Source: Sipunculus nudus | Taxonomy: Eukaryota > Annelida > Sipuncula > Golfingiida > Sipunculidae | Reading direction: 5' to 3' | DNA length: 64,000 nt | Assembly (NCBI GenBank): GCA_026874595.1 | Contig: CM049316.1 | Location: 5,222,339 to 5,286,338, forward strand | In this document: one piece after another, positions 1 through 11,952 of the stretch | Position numbering within the stretch: the stretch's first letter is position 1 | Layout: the number at the start of each line of letters is the position of its first letter | Notes under the pieces: generated by a model | Database searches by the model: none | Seen by the model: only the letters and a program-made list of their open reading frames with translations | Told to the model about the DNA's origin: nothing | Position numbers and translations under genes: made by a program

Positions 1-610
1 GTTTCCTTGACCTCTTCTCCAGTAGTCAGTGTTCTCCATAGACCTTTGTTCATAGACCAGTGTTTCCTTGACCTCTTCTCCAGTAGTCAGTGTTCTCCAT
101 AGACCTTTGTTCATAGACCAGTGTTTCCTTGACCTCTTCTCCAGTAGTCAGTGTTCTCCATAGACCTTTGTTCATAGACCAGTGTTTCCTTGACCTCTTC
201 TCCAGTAGTCAGTGTTCTCCATAGACCTTTGTTCATAGACCAGTGTTTCCTTGACCTCTTCTCCAGTAGTCAGTGTTCTCCATAGACCTTTGTTCATAGA
301 CCAGTGTTTCCTTGACCTCTTCTCCAGTAGTCAGTGTTCTCCATAGACCTTTGTTCATAGACCAGTGTTTCCTTGACCTCTTCTCCAGTAGACAGTGTTC
401 TCCATAGACCTTTGTTCATAGACCAGTGTTTCCTTGACCTCTTCTCCAGTAGTCAGTGTTCTCCATAGACCTTTGTTCATAGACCAGTGTTTCCTTGACC
501 TCTTCTCCAGTAGTCCGTGTTCTCCACAGACAATTGTTCATAGACCAGTGTTTCCTTGACTACTGTTGTTTGGGCAATGTTCTCCTTAGACCTTTGTCCC
601 TGGACCAATG
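1..610. repeat. 61-bp minisatellite, truncated by window start
   Basis: A 61-bp unit beginning GTTTCCTTGACCTCTTCTCC starts at 1, 62, 123, 184, 245, 306, 367, 428 and 489. Copies are almost identical (a few single-base changes, e.g. a T-to-A change near 393) until about 530, after which the unit decays into looser CCTTGACC/GTTCTCC/TAGACC fragments reaching about 750. The near identity suggests recent amplification. The array is open at the left, so its full size is unknown. Confidence 0.95.
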
Positions 611-2642
611 TTCCCTGGACCAACATTTTCATAGTCTGTGCATTCCTTAGCCCTTAGCTCCTAGAAGACCTTCGCTCCCATGTTCCCTTCACCAAATTCT
701 TATTATTAGAGTTCTTTATAGGCCATATTCCTGGACGAGTATTCCCTCGACCACTTGACCGTATTATTTTGTTTAATAGCAAATTTGTGTCAGTGGCTGA
801 TCAGGTTTATGGATAGGAGTAATCTAGTAGTAAAGGTATTGCAGTAAGGAATGGTAGGTCCCAGGTTAATACCTCAGATGTAAAATATAGTGAATTCTCA
901 GCAGATAGAACATCAGTGATTCTCTCTCTAATGACCTAATGACATGTTATGACTTCTGAGATATTACCATCACTGTGGATGTAAAACCTGTAACCAAGAA
1001 GACTTAATAATAAAATATCATTCTTAATGTATGATTAACTCCATGCTCAGTTAATAGACAGTGACATTTATATAAAAAAATAGTATTAATTTTCATGCCA
1101 TATATATATAATCATTTTGAAACTATATGTATACATTCTATGTGTAAAACAAGCATCAATACTAAAACAACCAACTTTCTTGTCAGCTTGATATTACCTG
1201 ACTCATTTGGCCTCTTTCATAATAAAAACTAACTTGTTCTGGATATTTTATACAAGTGAAGCCCTTCAACATTGGCTCTGTTTTTAAACCTTGGCAAGTT
1301 ACAAAATTCTTTAGGATTCAGACCAACTCAGTGTATACTGTTTACTTGACAGAATGTAGATAATTCAATGATGTGCTCAGGATCAAATGATCTATTGAGT
1401 GAGCATGTAGAGCGTGGGGAATCTTTTTTATTTCTCTCCTGTGAAGTAAAGGATAAGACTTAAATGCCCGGCTGATGCATGGCATGTCCTTACAACAGAT
1501 GGTACAGGCTCATGTGGTATGACTGTAGACCCAAGTAAACATGTGGGCCATTCACCATGGGATCATATGTTTAACCTGCATTAATAACTGCATGGTGCTC
1601 CCATCATGCAGGCCCCCATCAAATCCAATTACCGGGACACATTTTTGCAATACTTCCTTTTCCTTTTCACTGTGTACCCCGGGGTGCTATCCTAAGTAAT
1701 AAGATTTTCATTGAAGTCAGGTGCGTGTGTCTAGCACCCTAATTGAAAACATATACATACCCCACATGTTGCCTATGGATTATATTAAGATCAATAAACA
1801 ACAAATGACAGTGAATTTGCAACAGCTCTACCCAGACCTGCCAGTGTTATAAAAAGTCTGGTATGAGAATTGCACACATTGCCTGCACATGCCGTACAGC
1901 TTGACTCAATAATGAAGTCGATCATTATTTTGTGTGATTGGTTTTTCGATCTGGACGGTAACAGATGTTGTTCATGGCCTTGCCCCTTCCAGGTGTATAT
2001 CAGCCTTGTTCTGTTTCCTGGCCGGTTTGTATGTCCTCTTGCAACAGCTGTCATTACGGCTAAACATGCCACTCAAAGACAAGCACTGGTACACTTATAC
2101 CATATAGTAATTCATGATACAGGTCATAAACGTGATCACTGACCTTCCCCTTTCTAATTTTTGGCAAAACAGATTTAATTTCCACATATTTAAAAAAAAA
2201 ATGAAATCTACCAACATAAAGGTGATCACTCACCTTGAGCTCCTCAATTAGTGGCGGAACAGATTACATTTTGGGGGCCCACTCCACATATGAAAGTTAA
2301 ATATATTATATTTTCATGTTTTAAAACAAACATGAAATCCATGTTTATGTATAGTTATTTTGGGTAATAAGATGACGTGATTCACTCTGTCTTATTTGCA
2401 AAGGATATGACTTTTGAATAATTCTTACACCCAGGCATGTTAAACCTTAAATCCAAATGGATTTCTCATTGTGTGGTTTGCTTCATCATTATTTGATAGA
2501 CAGCGCCACCTAGTATTGGGAACCAGTTGTAAGTTCATGATCATTCATTCGGTAAATATCGGTTGACCTTTATGGACTGATGACCAGAATTAATCAATCG
2601 TGTAGGAGTATGGAATTTCTTACCACACAGACCTATACAGCA
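611..2642. other. AT-rich stretch without recognisable gene
   Basis: Decayed minisatellite fragments run to about 750. The rest is AT-rich unique-looking sequence with short A and T runs and a small TATATATA tract near 1100. The two overlapping antiparallel 90-aa frames around 1791-2142 show no recognisable domain. I see nothing functional here. Confidence 0.6.

Positions 2643-2644
<2 letters not shown>

Positions 2645-2712
<68 letters not shown>
2645..2712. repeat. (AT)n microsatellite
   Basis: Uninterrupted AT dinucleotide run of about 34 units, followed by a short imperfect TTTATATAA tail. No gene is adjacent. Confidence 0.98.
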
Positions 2713-2719
<7 letters not shown>

Positions 2720-3724
2720 AGAATACATAATCATAAATATGTTGATAATTCCATATCCTATGTGCGTCTTATGTATGGTTCCTTAGTTATGAAATTATTA
2801 GTTAACACAGACTTTATTTAACTTTTCTCAAAACTTTGATGAGAACATACATTTCCTCATCACAAAGGATAAGTTATGTGTAAAATTTTGTCATCGTTAA
2901 TTTCACTGCCAGACTGATGATCAGAGCAGTTTGCATCAACTGACTGATCATTGATTGTAATTGATCATCAACCTATCACTAGTGCCCCCTACAGGCCAGA
3001 GTACAGACTTCATGGATACAGTATATAGTACCACAAGCCTCTCTGACATGTTAAACAGGAGTAACATGCCAAGGAACATCTGGTCTCTGATCATGGAAGG
3101 AAAAAAAAACATTTATTTTGTTTTTGATGAATGATATATATTGATGTATAGGTACAAAAGAATATGAAAAAAAAGTCTTTTCCTACTACTTCCAAAGTTA
3201 TCTTTCATGTTCCAACTTGCTAATGAGTCTGTGTTTTTTATTCAGTTTATAAGTATGAATTAGAGACTTGAAAAGGATGCCACATTGTAAACATGCATAT
3301 AACTGCCCACATGTATGCATGCTTGATTAAAGGGAGTTAACTGTTTATAAATAAAATACATGTCGTTCAGTGGAGCCTTGGACTACCAGGCCTGCCCTGT
3401 GTGAGCTGAGATCATAGAGAATGGATGAATATCTAAGAGAGCATCTTCATCACAACCAAGTCTCAATTCTTTCCTACTTGGCATACATCTTGAAAGTGTC
3501 ATCATTTATAATATGCTTGAAGTCTGAGTTATAGTGTTGTGTTATCTTTGGAAAAGAGCAATCATGATGTCATAAATGTCCCACTTCTTTTTTTCTGAAG
3601 ATTCTTCCAATCTTTTACTTTGCATGAGAACCATGGCACGGTGCCATATGGCCATTTTGTTTCCTTGTCCATGTTTTAATCAGAATGTGTCTCTGTGTCC
3701 ATATTTGTATCCGTTTTTCAGACA
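2713..3724. other. AT-rich spacer without recognisable gene
   Basis: Low-complexity AT-rich sequence with no convincing coding frame or repeat. It ends where a decayed family-D type repeat begins. Confidence 0.5.
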
Positions 3725-4333
3725 CTATGGGTTCTCATTTTCTAAGAACTCCTCTGAGACCCTTGGGCTTATCCTTCTGATACCCTGCATAATTACTGAG
3801 TCACATGTTAACTGGTGCATAACAAAGACTGGTGCTGCTACCTGCAATCCGTTTCATGCAGTATGAATCTGGGTGTTTTAGTGATAACAGCCAGCCCATC
3901 TCTCAGGAATGGTTAAGTGTATTGGGCTTAAATTTTCTAGAGCTCTTGGATACCTCCATCTCTTACTTAAGACAGGTAGTTCCATCTGTAATCATATTTG
4001 CGTGGCATCCATCAATGTGTTTGCTTAGGGTGAAAATCACTCATATCTCAGGAGTGTTCAGTGTATTGGTCTGAAATCTGACATGCCCGTCTAACTTGGA
4101 GAGATTTTTTGTAGACCAGACCGGTGTCGCCACTCAATTTCCTGTTTGCCTGTAATACATTGATGCCCCTCTCTCAGGAGTAGTTTGCTGTATTGGACTG
4201 AAATTATGCATGTCCATAAATTTTGGATATCTCCATCTTGTGCACAAGCCTGATGGCACCACCTACAATAGTTTTCACATAGTGTAGATCAATCATAGAT
4301 GAGACAGGTGGTACCACCTACCTATTCGTTTTT
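3725..4333 (+). repeat. Decayed family-D type monomers (left part)
   Basis: The sequence from CTCCTCTGAGACCCTTGG onward is homologous to 25310-25510, and the later part to 13990-14700. It carries the same phrases (TATCTCAGGAATGGTT, CTTGGATACCTCCATCT) and degenerate versions of the GGTGGCGCCACC palindrome, for instance GGTGGTACCACC near 4307. The repeat is interrupted at 4333/4334 by a family-B element and resumes at 5837. Confidence 0.75.
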
Positions 4334-5836
4334 ATGCCCCCGCCACAAAGTGGCCGGGGCATATAGTTTTACCCATGTCCGTCATTCCGTCATTCCGAAA
4401 AAATAAACAGTTGTACGGACTTTTTTTCGCAATGCCTGCAGATATTGGCCTGATTTTTGGTGTGTGGGCAGATAATGACCAGTTACAGATTGAGTTCGCG
4501 TTTCGTCCCAGTTGACCTAGTTTTGACCGTTTTACAGCTCCTAAACTTAGAAAATTTCATGAAAAATAGAAATTTTTATGACAAATACACATGTACGGAC
4601 TTTTTTTCGCAATGCCTGCAGATATTGGCCTGATTTTTGGTGTGTGGGCAGATAATGACCAGTTACAGATCGAGTTCGCTTTTCGTCCCCGTTGACCTAC
4701 TTTTGACAGTTTTACGGCTCCTAAACTTCTAAAAACTCCTAAAATAGAAATTTTCATGACAAATACACATGTACAGCCGTTTTTAGCCCTCAGCTCATAG
4801 GCTGATGGGCTATTGTCGTCACCCAAGCTGTCCGTCTGTCCATCTGTCTGTCCGGTGTCCGTCCGTCCGTTCCGCGTCTGTTAACTTTTACCTTGTGAGC
4901 GGGATATCTCTAAAAGGATTCACTGTTGGAATTTCATTTCATCAGTGAAGATGTATATCGATAAAATCTCGGTCAAGTTCGAAGATGGGTGACCTTGACC
5001 CATTTTTCTACATTTTAGAGCTGATTATAGAAAAACACTCAGAAGTTTATATCTCAGGAACCATTGTGTGGATTTTCACAAAACTTACTATGATCATTGG
5101 GACTGATGGTCTGTATGTGCTGCACAATTTTTGTGGCGCAACCTGCAATTTCTGATTTTTTAATGAAATTTTATCGGAATTTTTCAATTTTGGCCTTTTG
5201 TGCAGGATATCTCCAAAGGTATTCAACACAGGAACTTCATTTCTTCAGTGCTATTGCATTATATTTACAAAATCTTGGTCAAGTTCAAAGATGGGTGATC
5301 TTGACCTACTTTTCAAGGTCACAGAGCTTAGTATAAAAAAAAACTTAGGAGCTTATTTCTCAGGAAGCATTTGGTGGATCGTTATGAAACATGGTATATA
5401 CCTCTCCAATTTAAATTTATAAATGATTATCAACTTTTGGTAATATTCTAGTTTCGCAATACAATGCTTACAGATACTGGCCTAATGTTTGGTCTGTGGG
5501 CTCATAATGACCACTTACAGATCGAGTTCGCGTTTCGTCCCAGTTAACCTATTTTTCACCATATGGCAGATCCTGAACATACAAAATTTCATGAAAGACA
5601 GAAATTCTCATGAAAAATGCACATATATGGACTTTTTTCACAATGCCTGCAGATACTGGCCTGATTTTTGGTGTGTTGCTTGATAATGACCCTTTACAGA
5701 TCGAGTTTGCATTTTGCCCTTGTTGACCTACTTTTGACCATACAACACTTCTTGAACTTAAAAAATTTTACAAAATTTAACAAATGTTTCTAATTTGCCC
5801 CAGGCGGGGGCATTCGTGTCGTTCCGACACATCTAG
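4334..5836 (+). mobile_element. Family-B HINE-like element, copy 1 (with nested family-C element)
   Basis: The element starts ATGCCCCCGCC in a hairpin (GCCAC AAA GTGGC) after TTTTT. GTCCGTC/ATTCCGTC simple sequence follows, then about 180-bp internal monomers (GCAATGCCTGCAGATATTGG, TTACAGATCGAGTTCGCG). The 3' end has GGCGGGGGCAT (5803-5813), the perfect inverse of the first 11 bases, then the hairpin GTGTCGTTCCGACAC (5816-5830) and CTAG (5833-5836). Flanks are T on both sides. It interrupts a family-D monomer whose uninterrupted form is seen near 14090 and 14370. Subterminal inverted repeats, a 3' hairpin, CTAG and T/T insertion fit Helentron-associated non-autonomous elements. No coding capacity is seen. 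Confidence 0.8.
4785..5451 (+). mobile_element. Family-C element nested in family B, copy 1
   Basis: 667 bp. It starts AGCCCTCAGC with a hairpin partner GCTGATGGGCT, followed by a (TCCG/TCTG) rich tract and CTGTTAACTTTTACC. The middle carries GATCTTGACC-type phrases and a decayed palindrome GGTGGCGCAACC-like site near 5133. It ends CTAG (5448-5451) before TTTCGCAAT. The flanking family-B monomer reads GTAC..TTTTT, then the insert, then TTTCGCAATGC, so the insertion is between two T residues. A near-identical copy occupies the same place in the second B composite at 36174-36843. Confidence 0.75.
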
Positions 5837-6310
5837 TTGTAGAATATTTTGCCTTTTTCTCAGGAGTGGTTTGATGTATTCACCTGAAAATTTAATTGTC
5901 TATAGATCTTGGAATGTTTATCTTGTATACAAGATTGCTTGGGCCACCTACAATCTATATCATTGTATCCCCAGACAAAATCCGGATACTATGGTTTAAG
6001 CACGGTCGCGCGGCCGGTGCAGAGATTTCATTTGGACGCAATAACTGAAAAAAATATTTTCCAGATCTTTACCCAACTTGACATGTGCATAGATAGAGGA
6101 CGATGCCTATTTAAAATGGGGTCATGATGTTTACTAGGAGAGTGACCTTGACCTTAAATAGGTCCATTTTAGGGAAAAAATCACACAAATTCTTAAATAT
6201 CTCAAGAAATCCTGCATAGATTGATCCAAAAATAAGCTTGACCGAACATCTTGGATACTGTTGTCATGTACCAGAAACTGGTGGTGCCACCTGTTATCCT
6301 TTTCTTGTTT
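5837..6310 (+). repeat. Decayed family-D type monomers (right part)
   Basis: Resumes the repeat interrupted at 4333: TTGTAGAATATTTTGCC with CTCAGGAGTGGTTTGATG corresponds to TTGTAGAATAAATT with CTCAGGAGTGATT at 14096-14130. It ends shortly after a variant palindrome GGTGGTGCCACC near 6283. Confidence 0.7.
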
Positions 6311-7519
6311 TTGTGTCGTTTAATACCCCCATCATTGCCAGTTAACAGTACTATGAGCATTATATCAGATAATCATGAAGTGTTACTTTAACAAAGCCTC
6401 CCTTGTGCATTATATATCTGATTGTAGGCTACAATGAAATAAGTGCTGATAAAAGAATATTCATTTCTTTAGAAAACACAATAAATATTGTAAAATTTCA
6501 TGCCTTTTATATAACTGAAACACAATTAAATTTTTGAAGGATTTTCAAGGGCAAAACGGTTAACCCAGTTAAACCTTAACCTTTGGTCATTCATGCATTC
6601 ATCTTATCAAAATTTACTTTTCTTTGGGTACTTCTTAGTGCTTTATTTAATGACAATAAATGTGCTTTTAGTTTGAAGTAAGTCACAGTCGGTGAAAAAA
6701 GGCATCAGTGTTTAAAAAACAATAGGATGTGATAATTCTCCCAATTGTTTGCTCACCTCCAGCATATGACAATTTTATGTCCCACTTTTCAAGCCAAGAA
6801 CCATTAATGGTTCATCCTTGAGTCACTAGGGGGCCTTGCAAAAAAACCTCTATAGTTGTGCCTTTATTATGTTATCTGGTTGTATGTCAGGGTTAATGTT
6901 CCATTTAGGGTTGTACCTGATCCTTTGATTTTTCTAGTTTCCTGACTATTCAGGCTTGTATTGCAAAAGGTCTGTTGAATCTGGGGTGATTAAATATGAT
7001 CAGGTGTTTCTTTTAAGGAAAATATATGCTTGGGATAAAACAAAATATCCATTGTGTCACATGTGTCTTAGACCATTTTATTTTAAATTATCATGAATTT
7101 TTTTTTGTATTTCATTTCCAATCCCCTAGGGACTTTATCAACTTAATAAGTACTTAATTTAGACATGGACAAAAGTGGAAAATGATATTTTCTTTATCCA
7201 AGAGTTACACAAAATTAGTATCTTGATCAGGTACCAAACTGGACAATCTGTGATTGGGTTCTTGGCCTTGACACAAAGAAGTTTAACAGTTGTTCAGGCA
7301 ACAAGGGTGTGATATGACATTAAACACATCCTCACTGGCATGTCACTTGAGTTTCACAGGTCATCAGCTACATCTCAGATGGCAGGAGGTTAGGTTATAG
7401 GCTGTGTGTGTTCAAGTGATATCTGTGAATGTTCTCTATGAATTTGATGAAATTTTTTTAAGTATGGGCCATGGGTGAGAGAAGAGCAACTGTATTTTTG
7501 GGTAAGATAATTTAAAAAT
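6311..7519. other. Spacer without recognisable gene
   Basis: AT-rich, apparently single-copy sequence with scattered short runs of A or T. No convincing ORF, RNA gene or repeat was found. Confidence 0.5.
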
Positions 7520-7715
7520 CAATATGATCTGGATCTGGACACACCCAAATTTGCCCTGTCCGATTATTTCCCCATTACATGCCTCCATCATCCCTGCTGT
7601 GACAGCCCCTTGCCCAAACCCCAGGGGTTCACCTTGCTGGTGGGTGGCTTGGCTGCTTCTTGGGATTCCCCACTCTCCTCAAGCTTTTTACTTAATCTCT
7701 TTTTAGTGATCCTGT
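7520..7715 (-). other. Coding-like relic or repeat fragment, ambiguous
   Basis: This block is richer in C on the plus strand than its surroundings. Read on the minus strand, two different frames stay open and look protein-like. One holds KPPTSKVNPWGLGKG and then a stop; the other holds GEPLGFGQGAVTAGMMEACN. Both cannot be real, and no splice structure or start is evident. It ends at CTCTTTTTAGTGATCCTGTGAGC, which resembles the 5' end of a family-D element. It may be a fragment of an old transposable element or an exon relic. I do not recognise the protein. Confidence 0.2.
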
Positions 7716-8546
7716 GAGCTAATGCCAGGCCTCAAAACTAACTTTTTAGCCTATAGTCCTGATGCAGTCCCAAAATGCAGAATCTACCATCGCAGGTACA
7801 TAAATCTGTGTCCCAGCTTTAATGCTTTAATGCTGGCCCTCAGACTCCCGCGTATTATTTGAACTTTTCCACCAGCATGGACTTTAATTTTATAACAGAT
7901 AGCACTACTCTAGACGTGCATATTTGTTTCACAGGCCCGCCAGAAAAAAAAAAAACAGGCCTATATATTTTTTTGTGTGTGTAAAATTACAAAAAAAGTA
8001 ATTGAAAGCTAAAAATATAATAAACCACATATGACCTATTTGTAAAACATATAACCATATAAGTGCCCAAAGGCTTGAGGGTATTTATTTCAATTTGGTT
8101 TTGGTTAAAAAAAACTAAGTCACTTTTGCTTGCTTTTCATTGCCAGTTATCATATGCCCTGCTTGATCATAATAAAAAAAGTCTCAGACATCGACATTTT
8201 GCATCTGATGGATCATACTCTGCTATATACCAGCAGTTGTGTGTAACTTAAGACCATACTAATGTTTGTAATATCACTCATGGACATTAATGTAACTTGA
8301 ATTATCAATTCTGGTTTCTCAATATGAAAAAATAAAATGAAACAGAATACCGTTAAATAAATCTTAGTGTCCAGATATTTATGAATATAATGCAAACATT
8401 TTGCAAAAACATTATATATGAGAATCAAATATAAATCAAACTGTATGAGATATAATCAACAATTTGAAATATTTGAATTGAAATAAATTCCATTAGAATA
8501 AGAATGTTTTCACCAATTATACTTTTTGTTAATTGCATAATATATT
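7716..8546. other. Spacer without recognisable gene
   Basis: AT-rich sequence with A-runs (7945-7958) and no supported gene. Small ORFs here lack any recognisable motif. Confidence 0.5.
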
Positions 8547-8786
8547 TCACCTTCCTCTGTGACTTTTTTTGTAACTCGGGGGTTTTTTGTCTTTAAGCAC
8601 TGGGGTAGTATACTTCACTTCTGTTGAGAATTGGTTTGATGTTTTTTGTTCTTTGTCGGATTCTTGTTCTTTGTGTGTGTCATTTTGCAGATCACTAAAC
8701 ATTTCCTTGAGGTCTTTAATTTGATGGTCCATTTGTTTGATCAAGGATGTTTTTGCTATCACTATGTTTTCTTGGGATCTCTTTTT
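8547..8786 (-). pseudogene. Open frame rich in Lys/Glu/Gln, cut off by a family-D element
   Basis: On the minus strand an open frame of about 80 codons ends at a TGA (8547-8549). It stays open up to the T/A boundary at 8786/8787 where the family-D element begins. From a methionine it is 71 residues: IAKTSLIKQMDHQIKDLKEM looks amphipathic (hydrophobic heptads), followed by a Glu/Lys/Gln-rich segment and a basic C-terminus KKSHRGR. No family is recognised. It could be a 3' coding exon or a gag-like relic separated from its 5' part by the insertion, or a chance frame. Confidence 0.25.
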
Positions 8787-9606
8787 AGCGAACCTGTGAG
8801 CTTATGCGATGGCGCAGCGTCGTCCGTCCATCGTCAACCGTCCGCCGCAGCTGTCCGCCTTCCAGGGCTGGCTTTCCGCCGTCCATGGCTGTAAGTCAAA
8901 AACCGTCAGAGCTAGCAGCTCCAAATTACATGTAAGAATTAGTCACATGTGAAACTTGGTGCCCTGGAGCTTATTATTGGGTATCTGCATTGATTTTGAT
9001 TTTATAGAGAAAAAACTTAAAAACCTTTAAAAATCTTCTTCTCTGAAACTGTCCAGCCAAATTGTCCAATATTTTACAGAAATGATCCCTGGAACAATCT
9101 CTCTCAAGTTTGTTTGAATGGTTCCAGTTCGGAGATTTTTGGCCGAGTTACAGGAGGTTGAACTTAGTCATCTGTCCAAAAAAGCACACTGAAATTTAAA
9201 TCTCAGAAACGGCTAGAGCTATAATCACCAAATTTTATACCAATGTTTGTCACATGTATCATATCTGATTTTGAGGTATTTGTGGCGCCACCTACATTGA
9301 TATGTTTTTTACAAGCGAAAATGTAATTTTAAACTCTTCTAGCTTATACACTGATTTATGATGAAACTGTTAAGCTGATTGGTTTAAGCTTTACAAGAAT
9401 TATTCTATGGTAGGGTTCTGCCAGTTTTATAAGAATAGATTGGGTAAATACAGTTTTAAAAAAACATTGTAGCCAATTGAAAAAGCTTTTTGTGTTTGAA
9501 AACAGATTTGACAACATACTGAGTTTCAGCAGCCAAGTCAAGAGGTCACTCAGTACAAACAGGTGGGGTCCAGACATCACCATGGCAACTGACCTGGCTC
9601 GGGGGG

Positions 9607-9659
9607 TGTCTAGACAATGTGTCTAGACGTCTAGACACAGCGTCTAGACGTCTAGACAC
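9607..9659. repeat. Cluster of TCTAGA palindromes
   Basis: Five TCTAGA sites lie within about 50 bp. They include the perfect 18-bp palindrome TGTCTAGACGTCTAGACA (9620-9637), a second 16-bp palindrome GTCTAGACGTCTAGAC (9642-9657) and TGTCTAGACA (9607-9616). The cluster lies inside the family-D element between its 5' part and its tandem array. Confidence 0.9.
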
Positions 9660-9789
9660 AATGTTAAGATGCAGAATTCCCAGATTATTTGAACTATATC
9701 TTTCAACTGTTTGAAAAAAATTAGTTTGCATTTTAAGCGAATTGGGTTTATCATCAGGTCACATGTGAACTGCTGCGCCTTCATTTTTG

Positions 9790-11670
9790 GTTGACATCTG
9801 ACCTTTCCTCACTGCCAAGCGTCCATTTGTTTGTCTGTTTCCACACATAAACCCGCATATCTCGGGAACCTTTTGACCGATCTGGCTAAAAATTGTGCAT
9901 AAATGTAGCCCTTTGATAGCTTTATAACATACACTAAAAATGGTGGCGCAACCTGCAACCATTTTTGCACAGAGTCCATCTGTTCATCTGCCTTGAGATA
10001 ATATCAATCATATCTCAGCAGTGGTTTGACTTATCCACCTGAAATTTTGCAGGTTTATACATCCTGGACAGCTTTCTCGATTTTATGACAGGTGGCGCCA
10101 CCTACATTCAGGTTTACTCTGCAGACATCCAAGCTCATATCTCGGGAACCGTTTGACCGATAGGGCCAAAATTTTGCATGTGTATAGATCTCACATAGCT
10201 CTTCATCATAGGCAAAACTGGTGGCACCACCTGCATCCACTTATGCACAGCGACCATCTGTTCATCTGGCTTGAGATAAAATCACTCATATCTCAGCAGT
10301 GGTTTGACTTATCCACCTGAAATTTTGCAGGTTTATACATCCTGGACAGGTTTCTTGATTTTATGACAGGTAGCGCCACCTAAATTCATGTTTACTCTGC
10401 AAACATCAAAGCTCATATCTTGGGAACCATTTGACCAATTGGACCAAAATTTTGCATGTGTATAGATTTCACATGGCCCTTCATCATAGGCAAAACTGGT
10501 GGCGCCACCTGCAACCATTTATGCACAGTGTCCATCTGTTCATCTGCCTTGGGAAAAAATCACTCATATCTAAGCAGTGGTTTGACTTTTCCACCTGAAA
10601 TTTTGTAGATTTATACATCCTGGACAGGTTTCTTGATTTTATGACAGGTAGCGCCACCTACATTCAGGTTTACTCTGCAGACATCCAAGCTCCTATTTCA
10701 GGAACCGTTTGACCGATTGTGCCAAAATTTTGCATGTATATAGATCTCTCATAGCTCTTCATCATAGGCAAAACTGGTGGCACCACCTGCACCCATTTAT
10801 GCACAGCGTCCATCTGTTCATCTGCCTTGGGATAAAATCACACATATCTCAGCAGTGGTTTGACTTTTCCACCTGAAATTTTGCAGGTTTATACATCCTG
10901 GACAGCTCTCTTGATTTTATGACAGGTGGCGCCACCTACATTCTGGGTTCCATCTATTCATCTGCCTTGAGATAATATCACTCATATCTCATGAGTGGTT
11001 TGACTTATCCACCTGAAATTTTGCAGGTTTATACATCCTGGACAGCTTTCTCAATTTTATTATAGGTGGTGCCACCTACATTCACGTTTACTCTGCAGAC
11101 ATCCAAGCTCATATTTCAGGAACCGTTTAACGGATTGGGCCAAAATTTTGCATGTGTATAGATCTCACATACCTCTATCATAGGCAAAACTTGTGGCGCC
11201 ACCTGAAACCATTTTTGTACAGCTTCCCATCTGTTCATCTGCCTTGGGATAATATTACTCATATCCCATGAGTGGTTTGACTTTTTCACCTGACATTTTG
11301 CAGGTTTATACATCCTGGACAGCTTTCTCAATTTCATGACAGGTGGCGCCACCTACATTCACATTTACCCTGCAGACATCCAAGCTCATATCTCAGGAAC
11401 CATTTGACCAATTGGGCCAAAATTTTGCTTGTGACAAGATCTTACATAGCTCTTCATCATAAGCAAAACTGGTGGCGCCACCTGCAACCACATGTGAACA
11501 CCGTCCATCTGTTCATCTGCCTTGGGATAAAATCACATATATCTCAGCAGTGGTTTGACTTGTACACCTGAAATTTTGCAGGTTTATACATCCTGGACAA
11601 TTCTCTGGATTTTATGACAGGTGGCACCACTTACATTCACCTTTACGCTGCAGACATCCATGCTAATATT
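9790..11670 (+). repeat. 278-bp tandem array inside family D
   Basis: The marker TTTGCAGGTTTATACATCCT recurs near 10046, 10324, 10602, 10880, 11020, 11297 and 11575. The spacing is 276-278 bp except for one shortened unit of about 140 bp. Each unit is two related halves, each ending in the palindrome GGTGGCGCCACC or a one- or two-base variant. Exact palindromes lie at 10091, 10498, 10925, 11342 and 11471. Confidence 0.9.
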
Positions 11671-11952
11671 CAACACACCTCACTCTATTCCCCTTGCCAC
11701 TTAATCCATGTCTAACTTCACCCGTCCCACACTGATTTCTGCGGATACACATAGTCGCTTGTCGAATACCCATATTCTAGTTTTAAAATGTCCTAGTCTG
11801 AAACTTGCAGGTCCAAAATGTCCATTTTGCTGAAATCATAATGACTAAGGTAGATATGCAGGACTTAAAAGGATCACTATTAATTTTTTTAAATAAACCT
11901 CCATTCATACTCCCAAACTTTGCAGAGGTTCGCATTAGGCCTGTAGGCCTTG

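Larger units (their letters stand above)
8787..11952 (+). mobile_element. Family-D HINE-like element, copy 1
   Basis: 3166 bp. It begins AGCGAACCTGTGAGC after TTTTT and is followed by GTCGTCCGTCC-type simple sequence. Near the 3' end CAGAGGTTCGC (11923-11933) is a one-mismatch inverse of GCGAACCTGTG; copy 2 has the perfect inverse CACAGGTTCGC. Then comes a hairpin AGGCCT-GT-AGGCCT and CTTG (11949-11952) before TTT. The body consists of a 5' unique part, an XbaI palindrome cluster (9607-9659) and a 278-bp tandem array (9790-11670). Flanks are T/T. No ORF of transposase type is present, so this is non-autonomous. Confidence 0.7.

Noticed and set aside
4557-4826. Recurrent 78-89-codon minus frames in family-B monomers (also 23182-23418, 35584-35820) as a transposon protein
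   Set aside because: They arise from the 180-bp monomer having a length divisible or nearly divisible by three. Frames break at each indel and contain no conserved domain.
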